The notes beneath the pieces are model-generated. The model was not told the origin of the DNA and ran no database searches. It saw only the letters and a list, made by a program, of their open reading frames with translations. From Ophiosphaerella korrae (lineage: Eukaryota > Ascomycota > Dothideomycetes > Pleosporales > Phaeosphaeriaceae), in the NCBI GenBank assembly GCA_028456385.1, contig JALNQF010000822.1, positions 1 through 13,318 on the forward strand: 13,318 bases of DNA, in the 5' to 3' direction. Positions 1 through 8,647 of this stretch are shown here, piece by piece. The position numbers and the translations under genes were made by a program. The first letter of the stretch is position 1. Every line of letters starts with the position of its first letter.

Positions 1-2640
1 AAAGCGCCCTAGACCTTACTAAAACCTTTACTAGCTAGCGCTAAAGATCTAAATCTCTATAAACTAATAGCTAAATATACTAATATAGTATATAACTACT
101 ATAACTTAGCTTATTATACTATAACTTAGTTATATAAAAAATCTTCTATCTTCTTAAAAGCTAGCCTCTTAAACTAAAATAATACTAGCTTATAACTTCT
201 TTATTACTTAAACTAAGTATACTTATAAGATAAAGATACGCTATAAATAGTAGACTATAGATCTAGTAAAGAACTAAGAGAACGCTCTAAAGCTACTATA
301 CTATAAAAAATCTATAAAATACGCGCTAGAACTAGGTCCCTAGAAAAATAGACCTAGAAACCTACTATACTAACTACTCTAATAAAAAAAGTACTAAGTA
401 ACTTCTAATAATATCTTAAGACCCCTTTATAAAAAGATAAAAAAAAATAGGTAATAAACTCTAAATCCTTTATTTAGCTAAGACTACCTAGTAAACTTAA
501 TTTCTAACCAAATATAATTCCCTAATAAGTACTAAGCGCTTTCTTAGCTAATAGCTTTATAATAGACTTAGCTACTCCTAACTAACCTATTATAAAAGAA
601 TTTAACCTAGATATAGACTCTACCCCTTTTAACTAAAGTAGCCCCCTAAGGTATAGACTAGTTACTAAGGTCCTTTTTAATAACTAGACTATATTAAATA
701 ACTTAATTAATAACGCCTAACTAAATATTAGCTAAGTATTATTACTCTAGCCTATACCTAAGCTTAAGATCTTAGAAGAGCTAAGAGATAACTTACTATT
801 AAACACTATAATTAACAAAGACCTACTACTAAGAATAGTTTTTATATTTTAGAATAAACTTAGGAAGTTACTTACTAAGTTTACTAAGCTTTAACTCTTG
901 TTTTGTACCTTACTACTAACCTTATACTAAGGAATTAAGGATAATAAACTTAGTAATTACTTATCTCTTAGAGAATTTACCCTAGCTAGAATAGTATTAT
1001 ACCTAGTAGTTGCGAACACCTAGATATAGGATATAATTAACGTAGTAAATAAATAAAACTAGAGGCTTATAGCTAAAGTAAGTAAATTAGATAAATAACT
1101 CTCTTAATAAGATAACTAATTAGCTTAACTCTAAAAACGCCTAGTATAATTACTACTAGACTATAACTATATTATAGAGTAATACAATACTTTAAGCTAA
1201 AGAGCTACCTAGTATAAAGCTTTATAAGAAGAAGCTATAGTAAAATATAACTACTTACGTAAAGTAGTAATCTACTAAGAAGACCTAATAGCTAAATAAA
1301 CTAAGCTAAAAACCTTTAACTTTAATATACTAGCGTAAAAAGATATAGAACTACTTTATACTAAGATCTTACTATAAGGCTAGTAACCTAGCTTCCTTAA
1401 AAGAGAGTTTAAACCCTAAGTACTAGTAGTAGGCTACTATATCTTTAATAGAGAAGAGTTTACCTTAACTCTTTTCTTAACTAGTATCTAAGAGCTAGCC
1501 TTTAATTTTTACTAGTATAAAGAATAAGAAGACTACTCTATAAAACTTTTATAATTTTTAGGTATAAGATACTATATAGATATTATATCTTTTATCTAGT
1601 CTATATATAATTACTTTATTACTAATAGAAAAAAATATATTAGCTTATAAACCTAAGCTAATATTATTATACGCTACTATATAAAATTAGCTTACTTATA
1701 CCTTACTATTCTAAATAGTATTACTTACTTATACTAAGAAGAATTTATATATTTCTTTATACTTTTTTACTAATTTAGTAATATAGACGTAGTAAGATTA
1801 GAAGAAGTACGTTATAAAACCCTTAAAATAGCTAAATTTAGACTAGATTAACTAATCTATAAAACTACCTAGTTAGTATAAGCTAAATTCCTCTCTAAAT
1901 TTAATAATATTAGCCTTAAACTATAATAGAACCTATAGCTATACAATATCTACCTTTAAAAAAAGCTACAACCTTAGCTTAGAGAAGCTACTAGTACTAC
2001 TCCTAGTATTTATAATAGCTCTACTAATTTTTAAAAGATAATCTTAATATTAGAAAATAAAGTAAATAATTATAACCTAGATATAGGCTCTAGGTAAACC
2101 TAGCTTTATACTCTAGCGCCTATAAGAGCTAAACTAAGAGCGTAGATATAAAACTTTAAAGAAGAACTAGCTATAACCTTATAAGAACTAAAACACTATT
2201 AACTACAACTAGAAAGTATATTTTAAGGAATATACCTAACTAGCGAAAAGGCTACTATAATTAAAACTAAGAACTCTAAAATAATTTTATACTAGGGCTA
2301 TAGAAAGATAGGTATTAAGAAGCTAAACTATACTACTTATAAATAAACAAAAGCTACTAGATCTAAAATACTTACTAACGCTATAAACTACTATATAGCT
2401 ACCTATATAGTAATAGACTCTAAAATAGATATAGAAATAGAGGACTAATTCTTTAAATACGACCTCTAACTAGATATAGAGCTAGAACTAGAGCCTAACT
2501 TAGACTAGGATTTAGAAAACAACGTTCTCTAGGCCTAAAGCCTTAACCTAGAGATTATACGAACTAAAAGAGCGTAATTAACTACTAAAGTATAACCTCT
2601 AGTATAGCTATATCTTATATACTTACCTATAGAATATAAA
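1..2640 (+). pseudogene. gag: Gag-like ORF of a Ty3/Gypsy retrotransposon, RIP-degraded, 5' end outside window
   Basis: Reading in the phase of base 1, one frame can be followed for about 870 codons, interrupted by TAA/TAG but with no frameshift I could detect. In order it shows a polar N-terminal part (1-900), a segment rich in Leu, Lys and former Gln codons that looks like a coiled coil (about 1066-1305), a gag-like helical region (about 1330-2100), a CCHC zinc knuckle (2290-2331) and an acidic Glu/Asp-rich tail (about 2395-2530). Gag proteins form the particle and bind element RNA through the knuckle. The frame is open at base 1, so the start is probably upstream. About 770 codons before the knuckle is long for a chromovirus gag, usually 300-500 residues, so the first part might be a separate ORF or domain. 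The knuckle and the protease that follows support the gag call; the N-terminal 350 codons are not recognised. Confidence 0.6.
2290..2331 (+). other. Remnant CCHC zinc knuckle of gag nucleocapsid
   Basis: In the gag frame the spacing is C-x2-C-x4-H-x4-C, with every Cys now read as Tyr (TAC/TAT, the expected RIP product of TGC/TGT) and the His position read as Ile. The residues between (Gly, Arg-Lys, Gly, Lys-Lys) fit a nucleocapsid knuckle. All metal ligands are lost, so it could not bind zinc. Confidence 0.65.
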
Positions 2641-2750
2641 TAGTCTAGTATAAGAAACTACTAACTAATCTAATAGAAGCTAAGCTAAACTAATTCTTAT
2701 TTACTAGCTTTTTAGGTAAAAACCCTATAGTACTCTATATAGCTAGAACT

Positions 2751-2783
2751 CTAGCTAATAATAGAGCTAATATAAACTTTATT
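2751..2783 (+). other. Retroviral-type aspartic protease active-site remnant
   Basis: The frame reads L-A-N-N-R-A-N-I-N-F-I, matching the family pattern L-V-D-S-G-A-(T/N)-x-N-F-I. The catalytic Asp reads Asn, Ser reads Asn and the conserved Gly reads Arg; G-to-A changes explain all three, as expected when RIP hits the opposite strand. It lies in the pol frame between gag and RT, where Ty3/Gypsy protease belongs. Confidence 0.7.
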
Positions 2784-4219
2784 TAATAAAAATTTACCTA
2801 GAAGACTATAAAATTATAAACTATCTAGCTACTTTAACTTATTATTTATAAAGGATATAATAGTTCTCTATCTAAGTCTATTATATATTACGTTAAGTTC
2901 TACTTATAAGTAGGCGCGTATATTAAATAGACTTCTACCTATATTATTAAAATCGCAAGCTAATTTAACTTTATTTTAGGATTTTTATAGCGTAAAGCTT
3001 ATACTATTAAACTTAACTACTACTATAGAATGTTATTATTCCCTAATACTTACTACTAATAGTACTACTAGATAACTAACGAAATCCCCTTAGTAGTATA
3101 CTATAGCGCGCCTAGATATTACTCTACTATAGCCTTAAAGAAGCTAGCGCTTAAACTATTATCTACCTCTATAAGGCCCCTAAGTAGGTACCCTAATAAG
3201 TATAAATAGAACTTGTTAATAGATATTTAAACTATTAGTTATTATATAATTAAGGCCTTTACTAGAAGAAGTAGATATATACTTATAGTACTTACTTTAG
3301 ATAGAATACTACTACTAGTATACTACTATAAAGTAGCTAGAGAATTAGATTATATATAATTTTATAAACTACTACCTATAATAGAGCTTAAAGATATCTT
3401 ATCTATAGAACTACTCTAACTATATTAAGACCTAATACCTTATTTTAATAAAAAAGCTACTAAGGAACTTTCTCTTTATAAGCTATATAACCTAGAAATT
3501 ACTTTTAAACTTAGTATAAAAATCCTAGACGCTAAACTTTACTTTTTTACTAGAAAATAAGATAAAGTAATCTAGAAATATATCTAAGAAATAGAAGGTA
3601 AAGGCTTTATTAGTAAATATAGCTTCCTAGCTAGGAATAACCTACTAATTATAGTTAAACTAGATAGTAGCTTATAAGTCTACGTAGACTACTATAAGCT
3701 AAACAAATCTACTATTAAAGACTAGTACCCTATTCTATTCTTTAGGGAAATACTAGCCTACCTAAATAAAGTAAAGATTTTCTCTAAATTTAACGTAATA
3801 TACGCCTTTTACTATTTATGTATTACTCTAAATTTAGAATAGCTAACTATATTTATTACCTACTTTAGTATATATACCTACAAGGTAGTACCCTTTAGCC
3901 TTACTAACGTACTAGCTACCTTCTAGCGCGCTATTAACTTAGCCCTACTAGAATATTTAGACGACTTCTACACTATATATATAGACAACGTCCTAATATA
4001 CTCTAATAATAAAATAGACTATATCTAGTACGTTTATAAAGTACTTATATAACTAAAAGAGTAAGGCTTCTACGTAGACTCTAAAAAATCTAGCCTCTAC
4101 GCTACCTTAGTTAAGTTTTTAGGTATAATTATCTCTAATAAAGGAATTATAATAGATCCCTCTAAAGTTAAAGCTATCTAGGAGTAGGAAATACTAAAGA
4201 CTACTAAAGAAGTCCTAGC

Positions 4220-4226
4220 CTTTCTA
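4220..4226. repeat. Left target-site duplication of the RT insertion
   Basis: CTTTCTA, identical to the copy at 4612-4618. The true duplication may be a 5-bp part of it (CTTTC), as is usual for LTR elements. Confidence 0.65.
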
Positions 4227-4611
4227 TAATAGGCTTACTAGGGTTAACTTCCTAGTAGCTTTTAAAGTACTAGTAAATTAGGAGGTAATAATAATAGCTT
4301 ATATAGTAATCTATAATAGGCTATAAATAATAGAAGATGTTTTATAACTATCTTAGTATTATCGCTTGTAGTTAATAATTAAATTACTAATACTATCCTA
4401 ATAATAGGTATTACTACTAACTATATACTTAGGTCCTTTAGCTAGCTTCGTGCTTTGTATTTACTAAGATCGCGAATCGCGAATTTATTACGTGTCTCTA
4501 TTGTAGTTAGTTTCTTAGTTAAGTTTATTACTCTATAGGTTGTACGTACTTTCGTTATCTATAGTAGGGCTAACTAGCTTAAATTAGTTTTCTCTTGTTA
4601 TAGCTATAATA
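4225..4611. mobile_element. 387-bp insertion in RT, probably a solo LTR of another retroelement
   Basis: CTTTCTA occurs at 4220-4226 and again at 4612-4618. Removing one copy plus the sequence between them rejoins the RT frame exactly through the conserved F-L-G-...-R-F-I-K-D-Y block. The insert therefore entered an existing pol gene and duplicated 5-7 bp of target. With a 5-bp duplication (CTTTC) the insert begins TATAATAGG and ends CTATAATA, consistent with the TG...CA ends of an LTR after RIP. A near-palindrome at about 4233-4259 (ttactagg/cctagtag arms) lies just inside the left end. I see no ORF. It keeps about eight TG dinucleotides, far more than the flanking pol, but no CA. A short non-autonomous DNA element is the alternative. 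Confidence 0.65.
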
Positions 4612-4618
4612 CTTTCTA
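4612..4618. repeat. Right target-site duplication of the RT insertion
   Basis: Second copy of CTTTCTA. The pol frame resumes directly after it with the Gly codon at 4619. Confidence 0.65.
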
Positions 4619-4759
4619 GGCTATACTAGATTTCTCTAGCGCTTTATTAAGGATTACTTAAGCTTTACCCTACTACTTACTAAGTTAATTAAGTCTAAGG
4701 TTATTACTAAACCTACTAAAGGAGATAGGCTACCCCTTTAAAAGACCTAGTACGAGCCC

Positions 4760-5110
4760 TTTATAATAACCTAAGAATATATAGATACTTTTAATAAACT
4801 AAAAGCTACTTTCTAGCTAAATATAGTCTTACTTTACTTTAACACCTTAAAACTAATCTATATCTAAACTAACGCCTCTAGGTAGGCTTTAAGTAGAGTA
4901 ATAAGCTAACTAAACTAAGATAGAATCTAATAGCTAGTTAGCTTCTTCTTAAAAAAACATACCCTAGTAGAATATAATTATAATATCTACGACCTAGAAC
5001 TTATAGCTATAATTTAAGTATTTAAAGAATAGGAACTAGAGCTTATAAGTAGTCTATATACAATCTACGTTATAATAGACTACTATAATTTAGAAACTTT
5101 TATAATAACT
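4760..5110 (+). other. RNase H domain of Gypsy pol
   Basis: This domain degrades the RNA strand of the RNA-DNA hybrid. After the RT thumb, the frame shows the F-x-x-L-K-x-x-F entry block near 4790-4815. The E-T-D-A-S active-site block reads stop-T-N-A-S, with the Asp codon as AAC at 4871-4873. The S-F-F-L-K-K and Y-D-L-E-L-I-A-I blocks follow near 4940-5015; in the latter the Asp and Glu are kept. Loss of the first Asp would abolish activity even without the stops. Confidence 0.85.
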
Positions 5111-5761
5111 AAAAAGCTTAATTACTACTAGGCTTACTAGTTATTATTCTTATCCTAATTTAATTTCTATATTAAATACGTACCTAGCGACATAAATAAA
5201 GTTATAGACGCTCTAAGCTACTAACTATAGGATTACTCTATAGACGATTCTAATCTATAAGTATTAGGAGCTAACTAAATTATCCTAAGCCCTTAAGTCC
5301 TAGCCCTAAGCGTAAAACCTATACTAGATATAGTAATTTACGCTCTAAGCCTTGTAGACCTATAAAAGCTAGATAGATTTACGCTAGAATAAGCTACTAT
5401 AGTATACACCTACTTTTACTATATTATAGGAATAAAACCTAAATTAGTAAACCTACTAGAGGATTTTCTACTACTTTATAATAGAGAACTAGACCTAGAA
5501 CTCTTACTATATATTGTTAACCTATACCTAATAGAAGAATTACTAGATATAGCGTACTTAGAAGACTACGTAGCGTAAGCTATATTTACTACTATAGATA
5601 GTAGATAATAAAAACTAATAAAAGCCTTCTATAAAGTAGGATACTACTTCTTATATACTAATATTAGCTCTACTAGATTAGAGAAAGAAAAGCACCTTTA
5701 GGTTAATAAAACGCGTCTATATATCCTCTTAAACGCCTATCTATACTACTAAATCTTTAAT

Positions 5762-6460
5762 TTATACTATAACTATTAGTTAGTAAGCTATAAAAGACTT
5801 TATAGTATACTATATCTAATATATAAGTACTATTATTAGCTTAAGATACTTTAAGCTATTAAGTAATTTTATAATATATACCTAATCTACTACTATATAA
5901 AGAACTTATAAGATAGTAAACTTAGTTACCTCTAACTTATACTAATTCTCTACGTACTCTAGACTAATATCTTAGTAGACTATATCTAAGCCTTACTAAC
6001 TAGTAAAAACAGCAACTAGATTTATAAATATATTCTAGTAATTTACTACTATCTTATAAAAAGACGCTATTTCTTCTCTTATAAGTCCCTAAAACCTAAA
6101 GAAGCTACCTAATATTTTATATCTATTTTTAAGCTTTATAGAGTCTTAATAAATATTATATCTAATAGAGAGATAACTTTTATTAGCTAATTTTAGCGCT
6201 ATATATATAAACGCCTCTATATTACGTAAAAGCTCTTAACTACGTACTACCTAGAAACTAATAGCTAAACTAAGCGAGCAAATTAAGCCCTAGAAATCTT
6301 TCTAAGGTAATACGTTAACTACGCGTAAGATAACTAGGTAGCCTAGCTATATATAGCTAAGTTCTAGGTAAATAATACTATTAATATATCTATTAAGATA
6401 ACTCTATTTCTTGTAGATCTAGAGTATTACCTCTATAGTAGTATACACCCTAGCAAAAAT
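5762..6460 (+). other. Integrase: HHCC zinc domain and DD35E core
   Basis: Integrase inserts the element cDNA into the genome. The zinc-binding region starts near 5768, with former His codons reading Tyr. It is followed by an aromatic Y-Y-(W) block near 5830 and the C-x2-C pair, now Tyr codons, at 5879-5890. The catalytic core keeps the first Asp (GAC, 5978-5980) in V-D-Y-I. The second Asp reads Asn (6164-6166) in S-N-R-E, normally S-D-R-G. The Glu of T-E-R-x-N reads Lys (6272-6274). The second and third positions are exactly 35 residues apart, which confirms the DD35E assignment. Two of three catalytic residues are gone. Confidence 0.94.
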
Positions 6461-6910
6461 AATAAAGATTAACTAAACCTAGCTTAATATAACTAATATA
6501 TATAAGCTAATAAGCTACTTAACGCCTATAGTAACCTAGTAGCTTACTTTAAGGAAAAAATACTCTAGGTATAATAAGAGTAAGTAGCTTAAGCTAATAC
6601 TTCTCGCTAAAGTAGACTAGTATATAAAGTTAGTAACTAAGCCTATATTAGTATAGCTAATTAGAGAACTACCTAGCTATCTCTAAAATTAGACTACTAA
6701 TAGGTAGGCTTATACCTTATTAAGAGAGTTATTTACAATAGTAGAGTATATAAGCTAGTACTACTTTAAGAGATACTAAGTAAAGGCGTATTCCTAGTCT
6801 TCTCTCTAAAACTCTTGCGCCCTAGGGATTAGAAGCTTCTACTAGACTAAGACCTACTATAACTAATCTTTATTATTATTACTAATAAAGAAACTAGTAG
6901 CGTATACAAA

Positions 6911-7046
6911 GAATACCTAGTAGAAGCTATCTTAGACGTACGCTTTAAAGAGCGTAGAAAATATATAAGATAGTACTACTTAGTCTACTAGACTAGCTAT
7001 AATAAACCTATATAGGAGCTAGTAGAAGAATTTATAAAATATAAAG
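6911..7046 (+). other. C-terminal chromodomain of integrase
   Basis: The frame reads E-Y-L-V-E-A-I-L-D, then a basic K-E-R-R-K-Y stretch, Y-Y-L-V-Y-(W)-T-S-Y, and P-x-(W)-E-L-V-E-E-F. This is the chromodomain fold order at the normal length of about 45 residues. In chromoviruses it steers integration towards histone H3 K9-methylated chromatin. The two Trp codons of the domain now read TAG (from TGG); the first Tyr of the aromatic cage is kept. Confidence 0.88.
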
Positions 7047-7338
7047 CTACTTTTAACTTTTACTAGAACTACCTAGAGAAAGCTAAACTACTAACTTTAC
7101 GTATACCTAAAAAATAGAGCCTTAATAAAGACGTAACCTATTAAAGTATCTTAACCTACTAATAGGCACAAAAAAAGCCTCCTCTAAGGCGTAATTACTA
7201 CCTTTAACCTTTACTAGAACTACTTAGAGAAGCCTAAAATACTAACTATATACCTAAAATAGAGCTTAATAAAGACGTAACCTAGTAAAGTACTCTAGCT
7301 ATTAGTAGGCGTAAAAAAGGCCCTCTAAGGCGTAATTA
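7047..7338 (+). repeat. Tandem duplication of about 145 bp just past the chromodomain
   Basis: Unit 1 (7047-7197) and unit 2 (7198-7338) share the same order of landmarks: ctac-ttaac, ttactagaactac, aatagag-cttaataaagacgtaacct, and the closing ctctaaggcgtaatta. They differ by substitutions and small indels (151 against 141 bp). The duplication covers the end of the integrase tail, so the original pol stop probably lay within or after it. Confidence 0.85.
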
Positions 7339-7943
7339 GAAAACTTTACTACTAGCTAAAGCTAAATTATAGTATAAAAATAGTAGGAATAGTTTACTTT
7401 AGCTAGCTCTACTACTATAGCTATAACTACTATACTCTCTTATAACTAGTTACGCGTAGGTCTAGTTTACTATTATAGAATTTACAACTAGCTACTAAAT
7501 TCCTAGCTAGGGCTACTCTACGCTGCCTACTCTCTAATACTTATAAATATTAGGCTTACTAGGTCCCTTATATTAATAAACCTACCTATTACAAAGCCTA
7601 TATCTATAGTAGGCACTTATATAGAGATCTAGCGCTATTAAGTTACTTAGTAGTATTAACTTTACCTTCCCTTATACTATATACAAATACTTTTAGGTTT
7701 AATTTTATTAGCGTAGAGTAGAGGTAGTAGAAAAAAGTTTATAGTTAACACGTTTTATATATAAAAGTTGCGTAAGTCTTAATTTTATACTAAAATTAGT
7801 AAAAACCTTAGCTCTATACTCTATAAATAACGATTTCGACTCTAAAAACAGTTAACCTCTTTAACCCTAGCTACTACTACTACTACCTAATAGGTATTAT
7901 TAGTTAATTAGAGCCCTTTTTAAGCTCTAGGAATTCGCTCTTT
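7339..7943 (+). other. 3' region between pol and LTR, no recognisable gene
   Basis: This AT-rich RIP-mutated stretch would be the 3' end of pol or the untranslated region of the Gypsy element. Short runs of codons are readable, for example near 7580-7650, but I recognise no domain. I see no RNA gene or strong repeat beyond short (cta)n runs near 7869-7886. Confidence 0.5.
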
Positions 7944-7957
7944 AAAAGGAGAGAGAC
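7944..7957 (+). promoter_or_regulatory. Polypurine tract, primer for plus-strand DNA synthesis
   Basis: A purine-only run, aaaaggagagaga, lies directly before the proposed LTR start. LTR elements use such a tract to prime plus-strand synthesis immediately upstream of the 3' LTR. Confidence 0.55.
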
Positions 7958-7958
7958 G

Positions 7959-7980
7959 TATAAGGGAGTTATCCCTTATA
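7959..7980. repeat. Perfect inverted repeat at the LTR start
   Basis: Nine-base arms tataaggga/tcccttata flank a 4-base spacer (gtta). Short inverted repeats at LTR tips are common; here it also fixes the likely LTR boundary. Confidence 0.7.
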
Positions 7981-7998
7981 TCTCTTATTTTCGTACTA

Positions 7999-8178
7999 AT
8001 ATTAGTAAGTTTATAACTTACTAATATTGCAAACTTACTAACATTATAAAACTTACTAATATGTTAGTAAGTTTATAACTTACTAATATGTTAGTAAGTT
8101 TATAACTTACTAACATCGCAAACTTACTAATATTGCGAACTTACTAATATATTAGTAAGTTTACAACTTACTAATATT
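7999..8178. repeat. Array of four 23-bp palindromes plus half-sites
   Basis: ttagtaagtt-tat-aacttactaa occurs at 8002-8024, 8064-8086 and 8091-8113, and at 8152-8174 with tac as the 3-base centre. The 10-base arms are perfect complements. Between the copies lie unpaired half-sites (aacttactaata/aca) linked by tattgca, catcgca or tattgcga. The array sits in the U3 part of the proposed LTR, where transcription enhancers lie. It could bind a dimeric factor or form cruciforms; no function is shown by sequence alone. Confidence 0.85.
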
Positions 8179-8480
8179 TAACTACCTTTCTACTTTTAGT
8201 TAGCGCTTAGTAAGCTACTAGGTATATATACTTAGTACTTACTTAGATAGCTTTATCTACTATTTACTCTTTTTAGTTAATTGTTAAAACTACCTTATTA
8301 AGTTATCTTACGTAAAGTCTACCTTATATTATAATCGACAATATATTAATATTATAACAATTATTCTATTATTTAAAGCTTATTATAGATTATAATACGT
8401 ACTTTTATTATTAACTTTTAATCTACTATACTCTCTCCTAATAGGGCGCTTAGTAGTTAACAACTAAGTAGCCTATTATA

Positions 8481-8570
8481 CTAAAGGTATAGATAAGCTA
8501 CTTTATTAGCTACTAGTTATTAAATACCTATTATATTTAGATACTATCTATAGTAAAGTTAATAAGTATA
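8481..8570 (+). pseudogene. Ty1/Copia pol fragment, left of the pogo insertion (integrase C-terminal region)
   Basis: In the frame of 8481 the codons read I-S-Y-F-I-S-Y, a few residues, then N-T-Y-Y-I-(stop)-I-L-S-I and K-L-I-S-I. This follows the fungal Copia block I-G-Y-L-V-G-Y-x-S-x-N-x-Y-R-I-W-I-P-S that lies between the integrase core and RT. It stops at the TA target of the pogo element, and the frame continues at 10432 with (R)-D-I-I-F-N, the R-D-V-x-F-x-E block. Sequence from 8329 to 8480 may belong to the same gene, but I could not match it to a motif. Confidence 0.7.
8569..8570. repeat. TA target-site duplication, left
   Basis: TA directly outside the left inverted repeat, as in Tc1/mariner/pogo insertions. 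Rejoining at TA restores the Copia frame. Confidence 0.85.
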
Positions 8571-8623
8571 ACGTATTCTATTAGCGAAGCGGCTATATTA
8601 CTAAAACGGCTACTTTTTCTTAG
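8571..8623 (+). repeat. Left terminal inverted repeat of the pogo element
   Basis: This 53-base end matches the reverse complement of 10377-10429 at 50 of 53 positions. The first 35 bases are identical. Two of the three mismatches are cg against ta, typical of RIP or cytosine deamination. Confidence 0.95.
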
Positions 8624-8647
8624 CACGAAGAACACTACGTACAAACA

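Larger units (their letters stand above)
3624..4700 (+). other. Reverse transcriptase domain (RVT_1) of Gypsy pol, split by an insertion
   Basis: This domain copies element RNA into DNA. Clear family blocks are visible: the V-D-Y-x-K-L-N block near 3685-3710, followed by T-I-K-D-x-Y-P; motif A near 3783-3800, with its Asp as Asn (3792-3794); and the P-F-x-L-x-N-x-x-A-T-F block near 3890-3930. The Y-x-D-D box at 3978-3989 reads Y-I-D-N, followed by V-L-I-Y-S. The thumb begins with F-L-G-I-I-I-S near 4117-4137. Two of the three catalytic aspartates are lost. The F-L-G-x-T-x-F-x-x-R-F-I-K-D-Y block is cut after F-L at 4224 and resumes with G at 4619. Confidence 0.95.
2643..7197 (+). pseudogene. 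pol: Pol polyprotein of a Ty3/Gypsy chromovirus (PR-RT-RH-IN-chromodomain), RIP-degraded
   Basis: Pol makes the element's protease, reverse transcriptase, RNase H and integrase. The order PR (2751-2783), RT (about 3624-4700), RH (about 4760-5110), IN (about 5762-6460) and chromodomain (6911-7046) identifies the chromovirus branch of Ty3/Gypsy; Ty1/Copia has integrase before RT. The frame starts at positions divisible by three, one base back from gag, which would suit a -1 frameshift or an overlapping ORF. At 4225-4611 a foreign insertion interrupts it, after which the same protein continues two bases out of phase. Apart from that I could follow about 1,350 codons with no net indel. Dozens of TAA/TAG stops, but no TGA, interrupt the frame. 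Asp/Glu to Asn/Lys changes hit the active sites of protease, RT, RNase H and integrase, so the element is dead. The exact start and stop are not determinable. Confidence 0.93.
7959..8328 (+). mobile_element. Probable 3' LTR of the Gypsy chromovirus
   Basis: The stretch begins right after the polypurine tract with the perfect inverted repeat tataaggga-gtta-tcccttata (7959-7980) and ends accttata (8321-8328). The ends would have been TG...CA before RIP, and TATAAGG/CCTTATA are mirror ends. A TATA-like run (ggtatatata, about 8220-8229) could be the promoter. The 5' LTR is outside the window, so the boundaries cannot be confirmed by comparison and the right end is the less certain. Confidence 0.45.

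Noticed and set aside
4463..4481. gatcgcgaatcgcgaattt, a short CG-bearing direct and inverted repeat in the insert
   Set aside because: It is only two short copies of tcgcgaa; it could be a binding site but nothing supports a function.
8449..8475. Imperfect palindrome cttagtagttaacaactaag
   Set aside because: The arms have two mismatches around the gttaac centre, and it lies inside degraded Copia sequence of low complexity, so chance is likely.
8329..8480. Copia integrase core upstream of the I-W-I-P-S-like block
   Set aside because: I tried all + frames and found no convincing motif, only a weak R-A-Y-like string in another phase; not enough to annotate.
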